Made by a program: the position numbers and the translations under genes
Notes under the pieces: generated by a model
Seen by the model: only the letters and a program-made list of their open reading frames with translations
The model's database searches: none
Told to the model about the DNA's origin: nothing
Shown: positions 1 to 8,563 of the stretch, piece after piece
Layout of the letters: each line of letters opens with the position of its first letter
Position numbering within the stretch: the first letter of the stretch is position 1
Assembly: GCA_017481825.1 (NCBI GenBank)
Contig: JAFUOR010000096.1
Location: 1 to 51,911, forward strand
Source: Clostridia bacterium
GTDB taxonomy: Bacteria; Bacillota; Clostridia; Christensenellales; Aristaeellaceae
Length of the DNA: 51,911 bases
Reading direction: 5' to 3'

Positions 1-138
1 ACCAAGCGCCCTGTGGAAAAGCGCCACATCTGCCTGGTGCCCTGGGAGGAGCTGGACGCCCTGCCCCAGACAGAGCCGGGCATTCTGAAGCGGTACGATT
101 ATGAAAATATCCGGCAGCTGCTACAGCCGGAAGGGTGA
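1..138 (+). CDS. C-terminal end of an unidentified protein (5' truncated by window edge)
   Basis: An open frame runs from the first base to a TGA at 136-138 and encodes the last 45 residues of a protein, with an acidic WEELD stretch and a basic LKRYDYEN stretch. It is the only plus-strand chromosomal reading frame on the left side and converges on the cellulase gene; a strong bidirectional hairpin separates the two. Too little is present to name a family. Confidence 0.6.
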   Translation, partial: TKRPVEKRHICLVPWEELDALPQTEPGILKRYDYENIRQLLQPEG

Positions 139-148
139 TAACAAAAGA

Positions 149-177
149 GGAGCGGGACCGAGGCTCGGTCCCGCTCC
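149..177. terminator. Bidirectional rho-independent terminator
   Basis: Perfect inverted repeat GGAGCGGGACCG / CGGTCCCGCTCC (12 bp arms, 5-base loop). T-rich runs follow on the plus strand (TGTTCTGTTTTC) and on the minus strand (complement of AACAAAAG). It lies between two convergent genes and can serve both. Confidence 0.85.
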
Positions 178-191
178 TGTTCTGTTTTCGG

Positions 192-1565
192 TTACTTCTT
201 CAGGTGGTCGAAGCCGGTGAACACCCGCTTGCCGGTGTAGATCACGGCAAACATGCGCCCGCTGGCGTACCAGGAAGGATCGCTGGCCACCTGAATGTAG
301 GTGTAATCCCACTCCTTGGCGCTGGCAAGGCCCGTGGCGCTGCCCCAAAGGACAGTACCGTTCAGGGCGGACTTGATGGGTTCGGGCACATCGCGGCCCG
401 TACCCCACTCGATGGAGGCCGCGCCCGCCATCAGATTCTCCACCACCGTGGGGAACGGAATGGGCGTCTTCTGGCTGCGCAGCTTGGAGTTGATGCTGCG
501 GCGCACCCAGACGTGGCACTCGCCGCCGGAGACATTGTTATTGCCGTTATCCCACACGATGATCGGCACGCCATAGGCAGCGGCCTTGCTGCCCATGTAG
601 TAGGCCCAGCGCTCACGCGCCTCGGTATTGTTCTGAGTATTGGTGGCGCTGGTTTCGCCGATGATGACGGGGATACCCTTATCCAGAAAGAGCTCCTGCA
701 CATCGGAGAAAACATTGTCAATGCCCGTCACATGGGCCCTGACCGTGGGATCAAAATCAACCTGCTTGTCGCTCAGGCAGAAGTCATAGGGCGAATAGCA
801 GTGCACGGAAATGATGAGGTTCCGAGCCGTTTCGCCGTTCACGGTGGGCAGAGTGATGGCACGCATGGCCGTCTTGCCCGAGGAGGCCGCATAGCCGGGG
901 ATCATCAGGCAGCGCTCGCCGTTATGACCCTGCGCATCGGTGCGGATGGTCTCGACAAAGACCTGATTGAGGTAGTTCACCGCCGCATAGCCCGCCTGGT
1001 TGCCATTCCATTCGACGTTGGTACCAACCATGCGGGGCTCATTCATGCCCTCGAAGATGAGGTGCTGGTCATAGTCCGCGAAGACAGCGGCAATCTGCTT
1101 CCACATGGCCGCCAGCTGTACGCCCACCTGCTCATAATCCTTGTCGAGGGTGGCAATGTTGATCCACTCCTCATGGTGCATGTTCAGGATGACATACATA
1201 TCCTGCGCGTAGGCGTAGTCGACAACCTCCTTCACGCGGTTCAGGAAGTCGGGATTGATGGTATAGGTGCCATCCGTGGAAGTGTGGCGGTACCAGGTCA
1301 CAGGGATGCGGATGGTGGTGAAGCCTGCCTCCTTCACGCGCTGGACGAGGGCCTCATCCACAATGGGATTGCCCCAGGACTGCTCCTGGGCGTAGATATC
1401 CGCCGGATCACCGCCGGTGGCGTCAAAGGTGTTGCCCAGGTTCCAGCCGATGCCCATCTGGGCCACGATATCAAGCGCGGTCATACCCGTCAGCTCCTCC
1501 GCCGTCGCGCAGCAGCAGGATACAAGGATCAGCACCAGCGCGAGGATGATCATTTTCAGCTTCAT
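192..1565 (-). CDS. Secreted or lipid-anchored GH5 endoglucanase-type glycoside hydrolase
   Basis: 457-residue glycoside hydrolase family 5 (clan A TIM barrel), expected to cut beta-1,4-glucan or a related hemicellulose outside the cell. The N-terminus has a basic MKLK, a hydrophobic core and then LVSC, which fits a lipobox, although ATA-EE could also be a signal peptidase I site. Family marks seen: WNLGNTF near 41, HH at 130-131, general acid E176 in NEP, and nucleophile E304 in IIGETS. No carbohydrate-binding module or dockerin is visible. The start at 1565 was chosen because a GGAGGAAA site precedes it; longer frames upstream run into tex. It is the last gene of the tex operon, 16 bases after tex. 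Substrate is inferred from family only. Confidence 0.88.
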   Translation of the reverse strand: MKLKMIILALVLILVSCCCATAEELTGMTALDIVAQMGIGWNLGNTFDATGGDPADIYAQEQSWGNPIVDEALVQRVKEAGFTTIRIPVTWYRHTSTDGTYTINPDFLNRVKEVVDYAYAQDMYVILNMHHEEWINIATLDKDYEQVGVQLAAMWKQIAAVFADYDQHLIFEGMNEPRMVGTNVEWNGNQAGYAAVNYLNQVFVETIRTDAQGHNGERCLMIPGYAASSGKTAMRAITLPTVNGETARNLIISVHCYSPYDFCLSDKQVDFDPTVRAHVTGIDNVFSDVQELFLDKGIPVIIGETSATNTQNNTEARERWAYYMGSKAAAYGVPIIVWDNGNNNVSGGECHVWVRRSINSKLRSQKTPIPFPTVVENLMAGAASIEWGTGRDVPEPIKSALNGTVLWGSATGLASAKEWDYTYIQVASDPSWYASGRMFAVIYTGKRVFTGFDHLKK

Positions 1566-1581
1566 GAGTGTTTCCTCCTTG

Positions 1582-3747
1582 TCATTTCTGGGCGGGCCGA
1601 CGCATGGTGAGGCTGATGCGCTTGCGCTGCATATCAACCTCCAGGACCCACACAGTCACGATATCGCCCACGCGCACGATCTCGCTGGGATGGTTGACGC
1701 GCCTGCCGCTGCTCAGCTGGCTGATGTGCACCAATCCATCCTGATGCACGCCGATATCCACAAAGGCGCCAAAGTCCGTCACGTTGCGGACGGTGCCCTT
1801 GAGCTCCATGCCGGGCTTGAGATCCTTCATGTCCATCACGTCACTGCGCAGAATGGGCGGCGGAAGTTCATCGCGGGGGTCACGGCCAGGCTTGGACAGC
1901 TCGGCAGCGATATCCCGCAGGGTGGGCTCGCCAACCCCCAGCTCGGCGGCAAGGGCCGCAAAGCCGACTTCCTCAGCCATTTGGTACAGCGTGCCGACAG
2001 CCTTGGCGGGCGTGAGATCAAAGCGCTTGAGGAGCGCCTTGGCCGCCGCGTAACTCTCCGGATGCACGCCGGTGTTCTCGATGATATCCTTGCCACCGGG
2101 GATGCGCAGGAAGCCCGCGCACTGCTCGAAGGCCTTCGGGCCCAGACGCGGCACCTTTTTCAGCTGTGCGCGGCTGGTGAAGGCACCGTTCTCCTCGCGG
2201 TAAGCCACGATATTCTTCGCCACAGAGGCATTGATACCTGCCACATGGCTGAGCAGGGACACGCTGGCGGTATTCACATCCACGCCCACAGCATTGACGC
2301 AGTCCTCGACCACGCCATCCAGGGCCGCATCCAGTTCCGCGGGCTTCAGGTCATGCTGATACTGGCCCACGCCAATGGCCTTGGGATCGATCTTGACCAG
2401 CTCCGCCAGAGGATCCTGCAGACGGCGGGCAATCGATACCGCCGAGCGCAGATTGGTATCGAACTGTGGGAACTCCTCCGCCGCCAGCTTCGAGGCGGAA
2501 TACACCGATGCGCCCGCCTCGCTGACGACCATGTAGCCCAGCTGATCGCCCAGATCCATCTCGCGCATGACCTCGACAAAGAACTGCTCCGTCTCGCGGC
2601 CTGCCGTGCCGTTGCCGATGGCAGCGATGGAGACGCCATGCCTGCTGATCAGGCGCTTCACGGTGTCCTTGGCGGTCTGCACCGCGCCCGCGCCGCGGCC
2701 CACAGGATAGATGACCGCCGTATCCAGCACGCGGCCCGTCTCATCCACCACGGCAACCTTGCAGCCGTGGGCATAGCCCGGGTCAAGGCCGATGGCGACG
2801 CAGCCTCTGACGGGCGGGGCCATGAGCAGGGGCTTCAAATTCATCGCAAACACGCGAATAGCGGCGGTTTGCGCCCTGTCGGTCAGCTCGCCGCGCAGCT
2901 CCGTATCCAGAGAGGGCGCGATGAGGCGCGTGTAGGCGTCGTCGCAGGCGCGGGCCACATACTCGCTGGCGGTGCTGCCGTTTTGCAGCACATAGCGGTT
3001 ACGGATGAGGCGCTGGGCCGTCTGCTCGTTGACCTCCAGGGATACCTTGATCGCCCCTTCCTTTTCGCCGCGGTTCATGGCCAGCACGCGGTGGCCCGGC
3101 ATGGCGCGCAGGGGCTCGCGGTGGTCGTTGTACATGGCGTAGGTGCCTGTTGCGGCCTCCTCGCTGGCGGCTTTGGTAGATACGGCGCAAAAGCTGTGAT
3201 AGAAGGCCTTCAGATCAGCGCGCACGGCAGCGTCGTCGCTGACGGTCTCAGCGATGATATCCATCGCGCCCTGGAGCGCGTCATCGGCAGTGGGCACACC
3301 CTTTTCTTCATCTACATACTTGGCCGCCATCTCCTGGGGGCTCGCCATCTTCGGCGGCTGCATCATCAGGAGATTGGCCAGGGGCTCCAGTCCGCGCTCC
3401 TTGGCGATGGACGCGCGGGTGCGGCGCTTGGGCCGGTAAGGGCGGTAGATGTCCTCCAGCTGCGCCATGGTGGCAGCCTTGTCGATGGCTCCTTGCAGCT
3501 CCTCCGTCCAGACCTCCAGCTTCTTCAGGGATTCGCTGATTTCGTTGCGGCGCGTCTCGATATTGCGAAGGGCGGTCAGGCGCTCGCTGATCTCGCGCAG
3601 CTGCTGATCGCTCAGGGAGCCATGCTGCTCCTTGCGGTAGCGGGCGATGAAGGGCAGCGTCGCCCCCTCGTCCAGCAGGGCGATCACCGCCTCCGCCTGC
3701 CAGGGCTGGATGGAAAATTCCTTGCATAAGGTTTCGATGATGGTCAA
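1582..3747 (-). CDS. tex: Tex family RNA-binding transcription accessory protein
   Basis: 721 residues, the usual Tex length. Order of domains: N-terminal helical Tex region (ARYRKE motif near 36), a YqgF-like RNase H fold near 325-430 beginning IGLDPGYAHG, a helix-hairpin-helix region near 490-560, and a C-terminal S1 RNA-binding domain near 645-710 (GTVRNVTDFGAFVDIG). Tex acts in the cytoplasm on transcription and RNA processing. The start codon is TTG at 3747, which overlaps the TGA of the upstream gene as TTGA, with GGGAGGAA 9 bases ahead, indicating translational coupling. Confidence 0.95.
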   Translation of the reverse strand: MTIIETLCKEFSIQPWQAEAVIALLDEGATLPFIARYRKEQHGSLSDQQLREISERLTALRNIETRRNEISESLKKLEVWTEELQGAIDKAATMAQLEDIYRPYRPKRRTRASIAKERGLEPLANLLMMQPPKMASPQEMAAKYVDEEKGVPTADDALQGAMDIIAETVSDDAAVRADLKAFYHSFCAVSTKAASEEAATGTYAMYNDHREPLRAMPGHRVLAMNRGEKEGAIKVSLEVNEQTAQRLIRNRYVLQNGSTASEYVARACDDAYTRLIAPSLDTELRGELTDRAQTAAIRVFAMNLKPLLMAPPVRGCVAIGLDPGYAHGCKVAVVDETGRVLDTAVIYPVGRGAGAVQTAKDTVKRLISRHGVSIAAIGNGTAGRETEQFFVEVMREMDLGDQLGYMVVSEAGASVYSASKLAAEEFPQFDTNLRSAVSIARRLQDPLAELVKIDPKAIGVGQYQHDLKPAELDAALDGVVEDCVNAVGVDVNTASVSLLSHVAGINASVAKNIVAYREENGAFTSRAQLKKVPRLGPKAFEQCAGFLRIPGGKDIIENTGVHPESYAAAKALLKRFDLTPAKAVGTLYQMAEEVGFAALAAELGVGEPTLRDIAAELSKPGRDPRDELPPPILRSDVMDMKDLKPGMELKGTVRNVTDFGAFVDIGVHQDGLVHISQLSSGRRVNHPSEIVRVGDIVTVWVLEVDMQRKRISLTMRRPAQK

Positions 3748-4220
3748 ATCGCCGTTCCTCCCGATTCTTGTGTAGCGAGGATGATCAGGGCCTCAAAGGC
3801 CTGCTTGAAGCGCAGCCTGTCTTCATCCGTAAACTTCGACGGACCGCGCAGGTGATGCTTGCCGGACGCCCGCCGCGCTTTGCGGGCCAGGTGGCGCTCC
3901 ATGAGCATCAGCTCGATGTTATCGTCGGTATAGCGCTTGCCGGTATGGTGGATAGCATAGGCCCTCTTCCCCAGGGCCATGGCTGCCACCCCGTAATCCT
4001 GCGTCACCACGATATCTCCGGGGCGGCACAGGTTCATCAGGGCGATATCCACCGCGTCCGCACCGGCGGAGACACAGCGCACCTGCGCATAATCGCTGTG
4101 CAGCACATGATTGGTATCACAAAGGAGCGTCACGGGGATGCCCGCTTTTTGGGCGGACGCTTCCACCTGACGCACCACGGGGCAGGCGTCTGCATCGACA
4201 AGGATGCTGATGCCGCTCAT
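3744..4220 (-). CDS. UPF0178 (YaiI/YqxD) family protein
   Basis: 158 residues matching the UPF0178 family: it starts with ILVDADACPVV and carries VVTQDYGVAAMAL and the RGPSKFT motif toward the C-terminus. The fold is PIN-like and the biochemical role of the family is not settled; a nuclease role is an inference only. The ATG at 4220 overlaps the deformylase stop as ATGA, with GGAG seven bases ahead; a longer in-frame start lies inside the upstream gene and is not preferred. Confidence 0.88.
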   Translation of the reverse strand: MSGISILVDADACPVVRQVEASAQKAGIPVTLLCDTNHVLHSDYAQVRCVSAGADAVDIALMNLCRPGDIVVTQDYGVAAMALGKRAYAIHHTGKRYTDDNIELMLMERHLARKARRASGKHHLRGPSKFTDEDRLRFKQAFEALIILATQESGGTAI

Positions 4221-4627
4221 ATGATCACTCCGTTGCAATGGTCAATCTCATGCTGGATGATCTGAGCAATCCAACCGGAATAGGTCTGCCTGCGGGGCAT
4301 GAAGCGTTCATCCAGATAGCGCACGGTGATCTCCTGAAAGCGCTTGCACCTGCGCACGCCGCTCAGGGACAAACACCCCTCCTCCGCTTCATAAGGAGAG
4401 GCGGAGGCGACGATTTCCGGGTTTACCATCGGCACGCAGACCGGTCCCATACGCACCGCAATGATGCGCTTGCGCACGCCGATCATGTTCGCCGCCATGC
4501 CCACGCAGTCATCCAGGTGGGCATGAAGCGTATCCAGCAGATCGGTGATGACCTGCCTGTCCGCCGGGGACGCTGCTTCACTGGTCTGGGCCAGGAAGAG
4601 CATATCGCGCATGATGGGACGAATCAC
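4217..4627 (-). CDS. Peptide deformylase-like protein with altered motif I
   Basis: 136-residue polypeptide deformylase family protein. Motif II EGCLS supplies the metal-binding Cys, and motif III QHEIDH supplies two His ligands and the catalytic Glu. Motif I, normally GxGLAAxQ, reads GMAANM, so the oxyanion-stabilising Gln is replaced by Met. This variant is familiar from secondary deformylases of Clostridia; activity on formyl-Met is therefore uncertain. The GTG start at 4627 overlaps the preceding gene's TGA as GTGA; the upstream ATG belongs to an unlikely extension. It is coupled on both sides by 4-base overlaps. Confidence 0.85.
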   Translation of the reverse strand: MIRPIMRDMLFLAQTSEAASPADRQVITDLLDTLHAHLDDCVGMAANMIGVRKRIIAVRMGPVCVPMVNPEIVASASPYEAEEGCLSLSGVRRCKRFQEITVRYLDERFMPRRQTYSGWIAQIIQHEIDHCNGVII

Positions 4628-5283
4628 TTCTTCGCCACCACAACGCCGTTGGTCTTCCAAATGCTGCGCTCGGGAATCACACCGCGCACGCAGCTGGTGG
4701 GATACACATTGCTGTTCTTGCCAATGACCGTGCCAGGATTGAGCACGCTGTTGCAGCCCACCTCGACATAATCGCCCAGCATCGCGCCCATCTTCTTCAA
4801 TCCGGTCTCGATCTTCTCATCGGCAGACTTCACCACCACGAGGGTTTTGTCGCTCTTGACATTGGAGGTGATGGAACCGGCGCCCATGTGGCTCTTGTAG
4901 CCCAGGATGCTGTCGCCGACATAGTTGTAATGAGGCACCTGCACGCTGTCAAAGATGATGACATTCTTGAGCTCCACGGAATTGCCCACCACGCAGCCCT
5001 CGCCTACCAGCGCGCTGCCGCGGACAAAGGCGCCATGACGTACCTCAGTCTTCGCGCCGATGATGCAGGGTGCACCCAGATAGGCTGTGGGCGCGACAGT
5101 GGCGGTGTTGTGCACCCACACCTGCGGGGCAACCTCGGTGTACTCCGCCTTGTCACGGCTCTCGCCCAGACGGATGATCTCCGACTTGATGCCCGCCAGT
5201 GCTTCCCAGGGGTAGGTATACTGGCGCAGATAATCCGCAGCCTGGGTGTGTTCAAGGGAATAAAGATCGTTGATCGTATACAT
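4624..5283 (-). CDS. Left-handed beta-helix (hexapeptide repeat) protein related to UDP-GlcNAc pyrophosphorylases
   Basis: 219 residues. After about 60 N-terminal helical residues come consecutive hexapeptide turns (ATVAPTAYLG, GAPCIIGAKT, GAFVRGSALV, GEGCVVGNSV and more to 205), the left-handed beta-helix seen in sugar nucleotidyl- and acyltransferases. The Rossmann-like pyrophosphorylase domain with its LAGGxGTR loop is absent, so this is an isolated beta-helix, often auto-annotated as UDP-N-acetylglucosamine pyrophosphorylase. Acyltransferase or scaffolding activity is possible. The ATG at 5283 follows GGAGGAATCC. It opens a five-gene operon; no clear promoter was found in the 80 bases upstream. 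Confidence 0.75.
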   Translation of the reverse strand: MYTINDLYSLEHTQAADYLRQYTYPWEALAGIKSEIIRLGESRDKAEYTEVAPQVWVHNTATVAPTAYLGAPCIIGAKTEVRHGAFVRGSALVGEGCVVGNSVELKNVIIFDSVQVPHYNYVGDSILGYKSHMGAGSITSNVKSDKTLVVVKSADEKIETGLKKMGAMLGDYVEVGCNSVLNPGTVIGKNSNVYPTSCVRGVIPERSIWKTNGVVVAKK

Positions 5284-5365
5284 GGATGGATTCCTCCTCA
5301 CAAATTGCTTAAGGGAAACATATAGTAATTCGCGGCGGTTTTTCCTTTTCCTGCTGCTGGCATAC

Positions 5366-5397
5366 AAAAAGAGCTGCCCGGGAATTTCGGACAGCTC
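5366..5397 (-). terminator. Rho-independent terminator after uxuB
   Basis: On the minus strand GAGCTGTCCG and CGGGCAGCTC pair around AAATTC and are followed by TTTTTG. The hairpin lies 13 bases after the uxuB stop and separates the uxu operon from the following operon. Confidence 0.85.
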
Positions 5398-5409
5398 AGT
5401 ATGCGTCAA

Positions 5410-7023
5410 TTATGCCAGGTGCTTCTGCAGCGTTGCGCGCACCGCGCCGGGGCCCGCGAGCATTTCCTTGAGGAAGCTCTCGATCTTGCCAGCCAGCTTG
5501 GCCTCGTACAAATCAACACCGAAGACAGAAGCGTTGGACAGGATGTCCGCCAGCTTGCCGTTCACAGACTCGGGATCGCCCAGGGTCACGCCGGAGAGCT
5601 TCTCCTGCATGGTGGCCAGCATGGGATCGGAGGACACGGGCATGGTCTTGCCCTCGTCGTCCACAGCGATCACATAGCGCAGCCAGCCAGCCAGAGCCAG
5701 CGGGATGGCGGTCAGGTTCTGCACATCCAGCACATTGGAAGCCAGGTAGGATTTGATGGTCTCTCCAAAGCGAATGCCGACCTTCTGGGAGGTATCGGTA
5801 GCAATGCGCTGGGGGGTATCGGGAATGAAGGGATTGGGCAGGCGCTGACCCACGACCTCGTCGATAAAGGCCTTGGGGCTGATGATACCGGGGTCGGTCA
5901 CAACAGGCAGGCCCTCGACATAACCGATGGTCTTGACCAGCTTGACCAGCTCCGCATCCTGCATCTCGGCAGCAATGGAGTCATAGCCCAGCAGGCAGCC
6001 GTACACCGCCAGGGCGGTATGCAGGGGATTCAGGCAGGTGGTGACCTTCATGCGCTCGGTCATGTTGACGGTATCGCGGTCGCACAGGTACACGCCAGCC
6101 TTCTCCAGCGCGGGGCGGCCATTGGGGAAGCGATCCTCCACCACCAGATACTGGGGCACCTCGGCATTGACAAAGGGCGCAATGTAGGTGTTGCGGCTGG
6201 TGATGACGGGGGCCATATCCTCAAAGCCCTGCTCGGCCAGCTGGTCGCGAATCACGTCAGCCGGACGGGGGGTGATCTTATCGATCATGCTCCAGGGGAA
6301 GGAAACGCGCGCCTCATCCTTCACATACTCCGCAAAGGCGGCAGGCACAAAGCCGTTCTTCACCCAGCCATCGACAATGGTCAGCACGGAGGTACGCAGC
6401 TTCTCGCCATTGTGGGAGCAGTTGTCCATGGACACCATGGCGATGGGAGCAGCGCCAGCCTCATAGCGGGCATAGAGCATCGCCGCCACAACGGACATGG
6501 CATGACGGGCCTTGTCGGGGCCGCCCGCGATATCGCCGACCACCACGGGCATCAGTTCGCCCGCCATGTTGGTGAGAGCATAGCCCTTCTCGGTGATGGT
6601 GAAGGAGGCAAACTGCAGGGAGGGATTGACGAAAGCAGCCTTCAGGGCAGCCCAGTCGCTCTCGTTGGTGCAGTCGGCCTTCAGGCCCTTGGCGATGGAC
6701 GCAATGACCTCCTTGTCCGTGGAGCCGTCGGGCTTGAGGGACACCATGAGGGTCATCGAATCATGCGGGATGTAAATCTTGTCGATGATATCGTAGTCGA
6801 AGGTCTCGGCAGCGATGATGCCGGTATCAGTGTCCCCCGCGTCCAGCAGACGCTGCTGCAGCGCCGCGATGAAGCCGCGGAAGATGTTGCCCGCGCCAAA
6901 GTGCACCCAGGCGGGGTTCTTTTCGGTCACGGCGGCCATCTTCTGCCAGTCATATTCCGGCAGCTTGACGCCCGCAGCAGTGTAGCCGGCAACGTCCTGA
7001 ATGCCCTGATAAGAGAGCTTCAT
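5410..7023 (-). CDS. uxuB: D-mannonate oxidoreductase (fructuronate reductase)
   Basis: 537-residue polyol-specific long-chain dehydrogenase of the mannitol dehydrogenase family. It has the N-terminal Rossmann segment HFGAGNIFRGF near 41-51 and the C-terminal catalytic block KVTTCLNPLHTALAVYG near 330 with the family's Lys, Asn and His. It interconverts D-fructuronate and D-mannonate with NAD(H) in the glucuronate branch of hexuronate catabolism. It begins 18 bases after uxuA, with AAAGGAG ahead of its ATG, and ends at a terminator. The adjacent mannonate dehydratase makes this assignment stronger than mannitol or tagaturonate dehydrogenase. Confidence 0.9.
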   Translation of the reverse strand: MKLSYQGIQDVAGYTAAGVKLPEYDWQKMAAVTEKNPAWVHFGAGNIFRGFIAALQQRLLDAGDTDTGIIAAETFDYDIIDKIYIPHDSMTLMVSLKPDGSTDKEVIASIAKGLKADCTNESDWAALKAAFVNPSLQFASFTITEKGYALTNMAGELMPVVVGDIAGGPDKARHAMSVVAAMLYARYEAGAAPIAMVSMDNCSHNGEKLRTSVLTIVDGWVKNGFVPAAFAEYVKDEARVSFPWSMIDKITPRPADVIRDQLAEQGFEDMAPVITSRNTYIAPFVNAEVPQYLVVEDRFPNGRPALEKAGVYLCDRDTVNMTERMKVTTCLNPLHTALAVYGCLLGYDSIAAEMQDAELVKLVKTIGYVEGLPVVTDPGIISPKAFIDEVVGQRLPNPFIPDTPQRIATDTSQKVGIRFGETIKSYLASNVLDVQNLTAIPLALAGWLRYVIAVDDEGKTMPVSSDPMLATMQEKLSGVTLGDPESVNGKLADILSNASVFGVDLYEAKLAGKIESFLKEMLAGPGAVRATLQKHLA

Positions 7024-7041
7024 GAGTCTTCACTCCTTTGA

Positions 7042-8121
7042 TTACTTGTTGCCCTTCATCCGGCACAGGGCTTCCCAGATGCCGTTGAGGTAGGTTGCGC
7101 CCAGCGCGCGATCATACAGGCCATATCCCGGGCGACCCTGCTCATCCCAGATCATGCGGCCATGGTCGGGACGGATATAGGTATCGGGGCATGTGTCGTA
7201 GATGGCCTCCATGATATCGAACATGTCCAGATCGCCAGTGGAGGACAGATGGGCCGCCTCGCGGAAATGGCGGTAGCCCAGGTATTTCACGTTGCGGACA
7301 TGCATCGCGCCGATGCGGTTCATCTCGCCAAAGTGACGGATGATGGCAGGAATGTCATTGTCAGGATTGGAACCCAGGGAGCCGGTGCACAGGCACAGGG
7401 TGTTGGCAGGGCTGTCGTAGAGCTTGACGATCTTGTCATAATCCTCCTGGCTGTGGGCGATGCGGGGCAGGCCGAAGATGGGCCAGGCAGGATCATCGGG
7501 ATGGCAGGCCAACTTCACGCCAACTTCCTCACACACAGGGCAGACGCGCTCCAGGAAGTACTTGTAGTTCTCGCGCAGCATATCAGGGGTGATGCCCTCG
7601 TACTGCTTGAGGGTAGTCTCCAGCAGGGCCAGGCGCTCGGGCTCCCAGCCGGGCAGGGTGAAGCCCTTCGAATCCTCGGCGGTACGGCGCACGATCTCCA
7701 TCGGGCCCATTTCGCCCAGGTCTTCCTCGTTGAAGTACAGGGAGTTGGAGCCGTCCTCCTCGATCACGCGGGCCAGGTCGGTGCGCAGCCAGTCGAAAAC
7801 GGGCATGAAGTTGTACACGATGACCTTCACGCCATACTTGGCCAGGGTGCGGACGGTGGAGCAGTAGTTCTTGATGTACTCATCGCGGGTGGGCAGGCCC
7901 ATCTTGATGTCCTCATGGACGTTGACGGACTCGATCACTTCCAGCGCCAGGCCATGCGCGTGGACGTATTCCACCAGCTCCTTGACCTCCTCCTCGGGCC
8001 AGTCAACACCGGCGGGCTTGTCCAGCAGACCCATCAGGCCGCTCATGCCGGGAATCTGCTTGACGTACTGAAGCTTGATCGGATCGGATTCCTTGCCATA
8101 CCAGCGGAATGTCATTTTCAT
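7042..8121 (-). CDS. uxuA: Mannonate dehydratase
   Basis: 359 residues of the UxuA family (metal-dependent TIM barrel), which dehydrates D-mannonate to 2-keto-3-deoxygluconate. Diagnostic segments are present: MTFRWYG at the start, [38 protein letters not shown] and RPDHGR. The start at 8121 (MKMTFRWYG) is fixed by AGGAGGAAG nine bases ahead; a longer frame would run through the promoter. First gene of a two-gene operon with uxuB. No kdgK or kdgA lies nearby, so the rest of the pathway is elsewhere. Confidence 0.95.
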   Translation of the reverse strand: MKMTFRWYGKESDPIKLQYVKQIPGMSGLMGLLDKPAGVDWPEEEVKELVEYVHAHGLALEVIESVNVHEDIKMGLPTRDEYIKNYCSTVRTLAKYGVKVIVYNFMPVFDWLRTDLARVIEEDGSNSLYFNEEDLGEMGPMEIVRRTAEDSKGFTLPGWEPERLALLETTLKQYEGITPDMLRENYKYFLERVCPVCEEVGVKLACHPDDPAWPIFGLPRIAHSQEDYDKIVKLYDSPANTLCLCTGSLGSNPDNDIPAIIRHFGEMNRIGAMHVRNVKYLGYRHFREAAHLSSTGDLDMFDIMEAIYDTCPDTYIRPDHGRMIWDEQGRPGYGLYDRALGATYLNGIWEALCRMKGNK

Positions 8122-8176
8122 AGGATGCTTCCTCCTGTGCTGTACAGTTTCATCATGGCATAAAGCCGTTGATATC

Positions 8177-8205
8177 ATTATAATCCCCCACAAAAGCAAA
8201 GTCAA
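8177..8205 (-). promoter_or_regulatory. Sigma-A promoter of uxuAB
   Basis: TTGACT (8200-8205) and TATAAT (8177-8182) on the minus strand are separated by exactly 17 bases, near the vegetative consensus. It lies 56 bases upstream of the uxuA start, with an inverted repeat across its -35 and spacer. Confidence 0.85.
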
Positions 8206-8220
8206 CGACACTTTTTGGGG
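8186..8220. repeat. Inverted repeat over the uxuAB promoter, candidate operator
   Basis: CCCCACAAAAG (8186-8196) and CTTTTTGGGG (8211-8220) form an imperfect inverted repeat enclosing the -35 hexamer. A second pair CGTTGA (8168-8173) / TCAACG (8202-8207) also straddles the promoter. Either may bind a hexuronate-responsive repressor; no regulator gene is adjacent. Confidence 0.45.
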
Positions 8221-8235
8221 TAAATCGTACACATT

Positions 8236-8559
8236 TCACCAGCGATGCATATTGCGCTCATGCTTGGCGCGGTAGATGACCTCGACCTCCTCAGGCGTGA
8301 TGCCATAGCACAGGCACACATCGTTCAGGTACATCATCACATCGCAGAGCTCCTCAATGAAGTCATGGCGAACCTCCGGCGTTTGCATGATGCTCCCGTC
8401 GCCCTTCTTCTTGATGATCTGCGTAACCTCACCGATCTCCGCCAACATCCAAAGCAGCTTGTTGCGCCCATGAGCGGGATCGACCGGTTCCCACTTGTCT
8501 CTGTATTTCTCCTGCAGCTCGCGCTGGATAGATTGCATCTCATGAAAATCAAGGGACAC
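8236..8559 (-). CDS. MazG-like nucleotide pyrophosphohydrolase family protein
   Basis: 107 residues, all helical by appearance, with the MazG-type signature: EIGEV (41-45) followed by EELCDVMMYL (69-78), whose acidic residues bind magnesium. Such small proteins hydrolyse (d)NTPs to monophosphates in the cytoplasm. The GTG start at 8559 is preceded by GGGGAGGAAT, which overlaps the end of the GNAT gene; only four bases separate the two frames, so translation is probably coupled. Confidence 0.8.
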   Translation of the reverse strand: MSLDFHEMQSIQRELQEKYRDKWEPVDPAHGRNKLLWMLAEIGEVTQIIKKKGDGSIMQTPEVRHDFIEELCDVMMYLNDVCLCYGITPEEVEVIYRAKHERNMHRW

Positions 8560-8563
8560 GCCT

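Noticed and set aside
1417-3729. A 770-residue plus-strand open frame opposite tex, and similar long frames opposite oppA, uxuB and the serine hydrolase
   Set aside because: Shadows caused by high GC third positions; His/Ala/Gly-rich translations, no ribosome sites, and real genes on the other strand.
5284-5365. Promoter of the beta-helix/def/tex operon
   Set aside because: A TACTAT -10-like word exists on the minus strand but no acceptable -35 at a normal distance.
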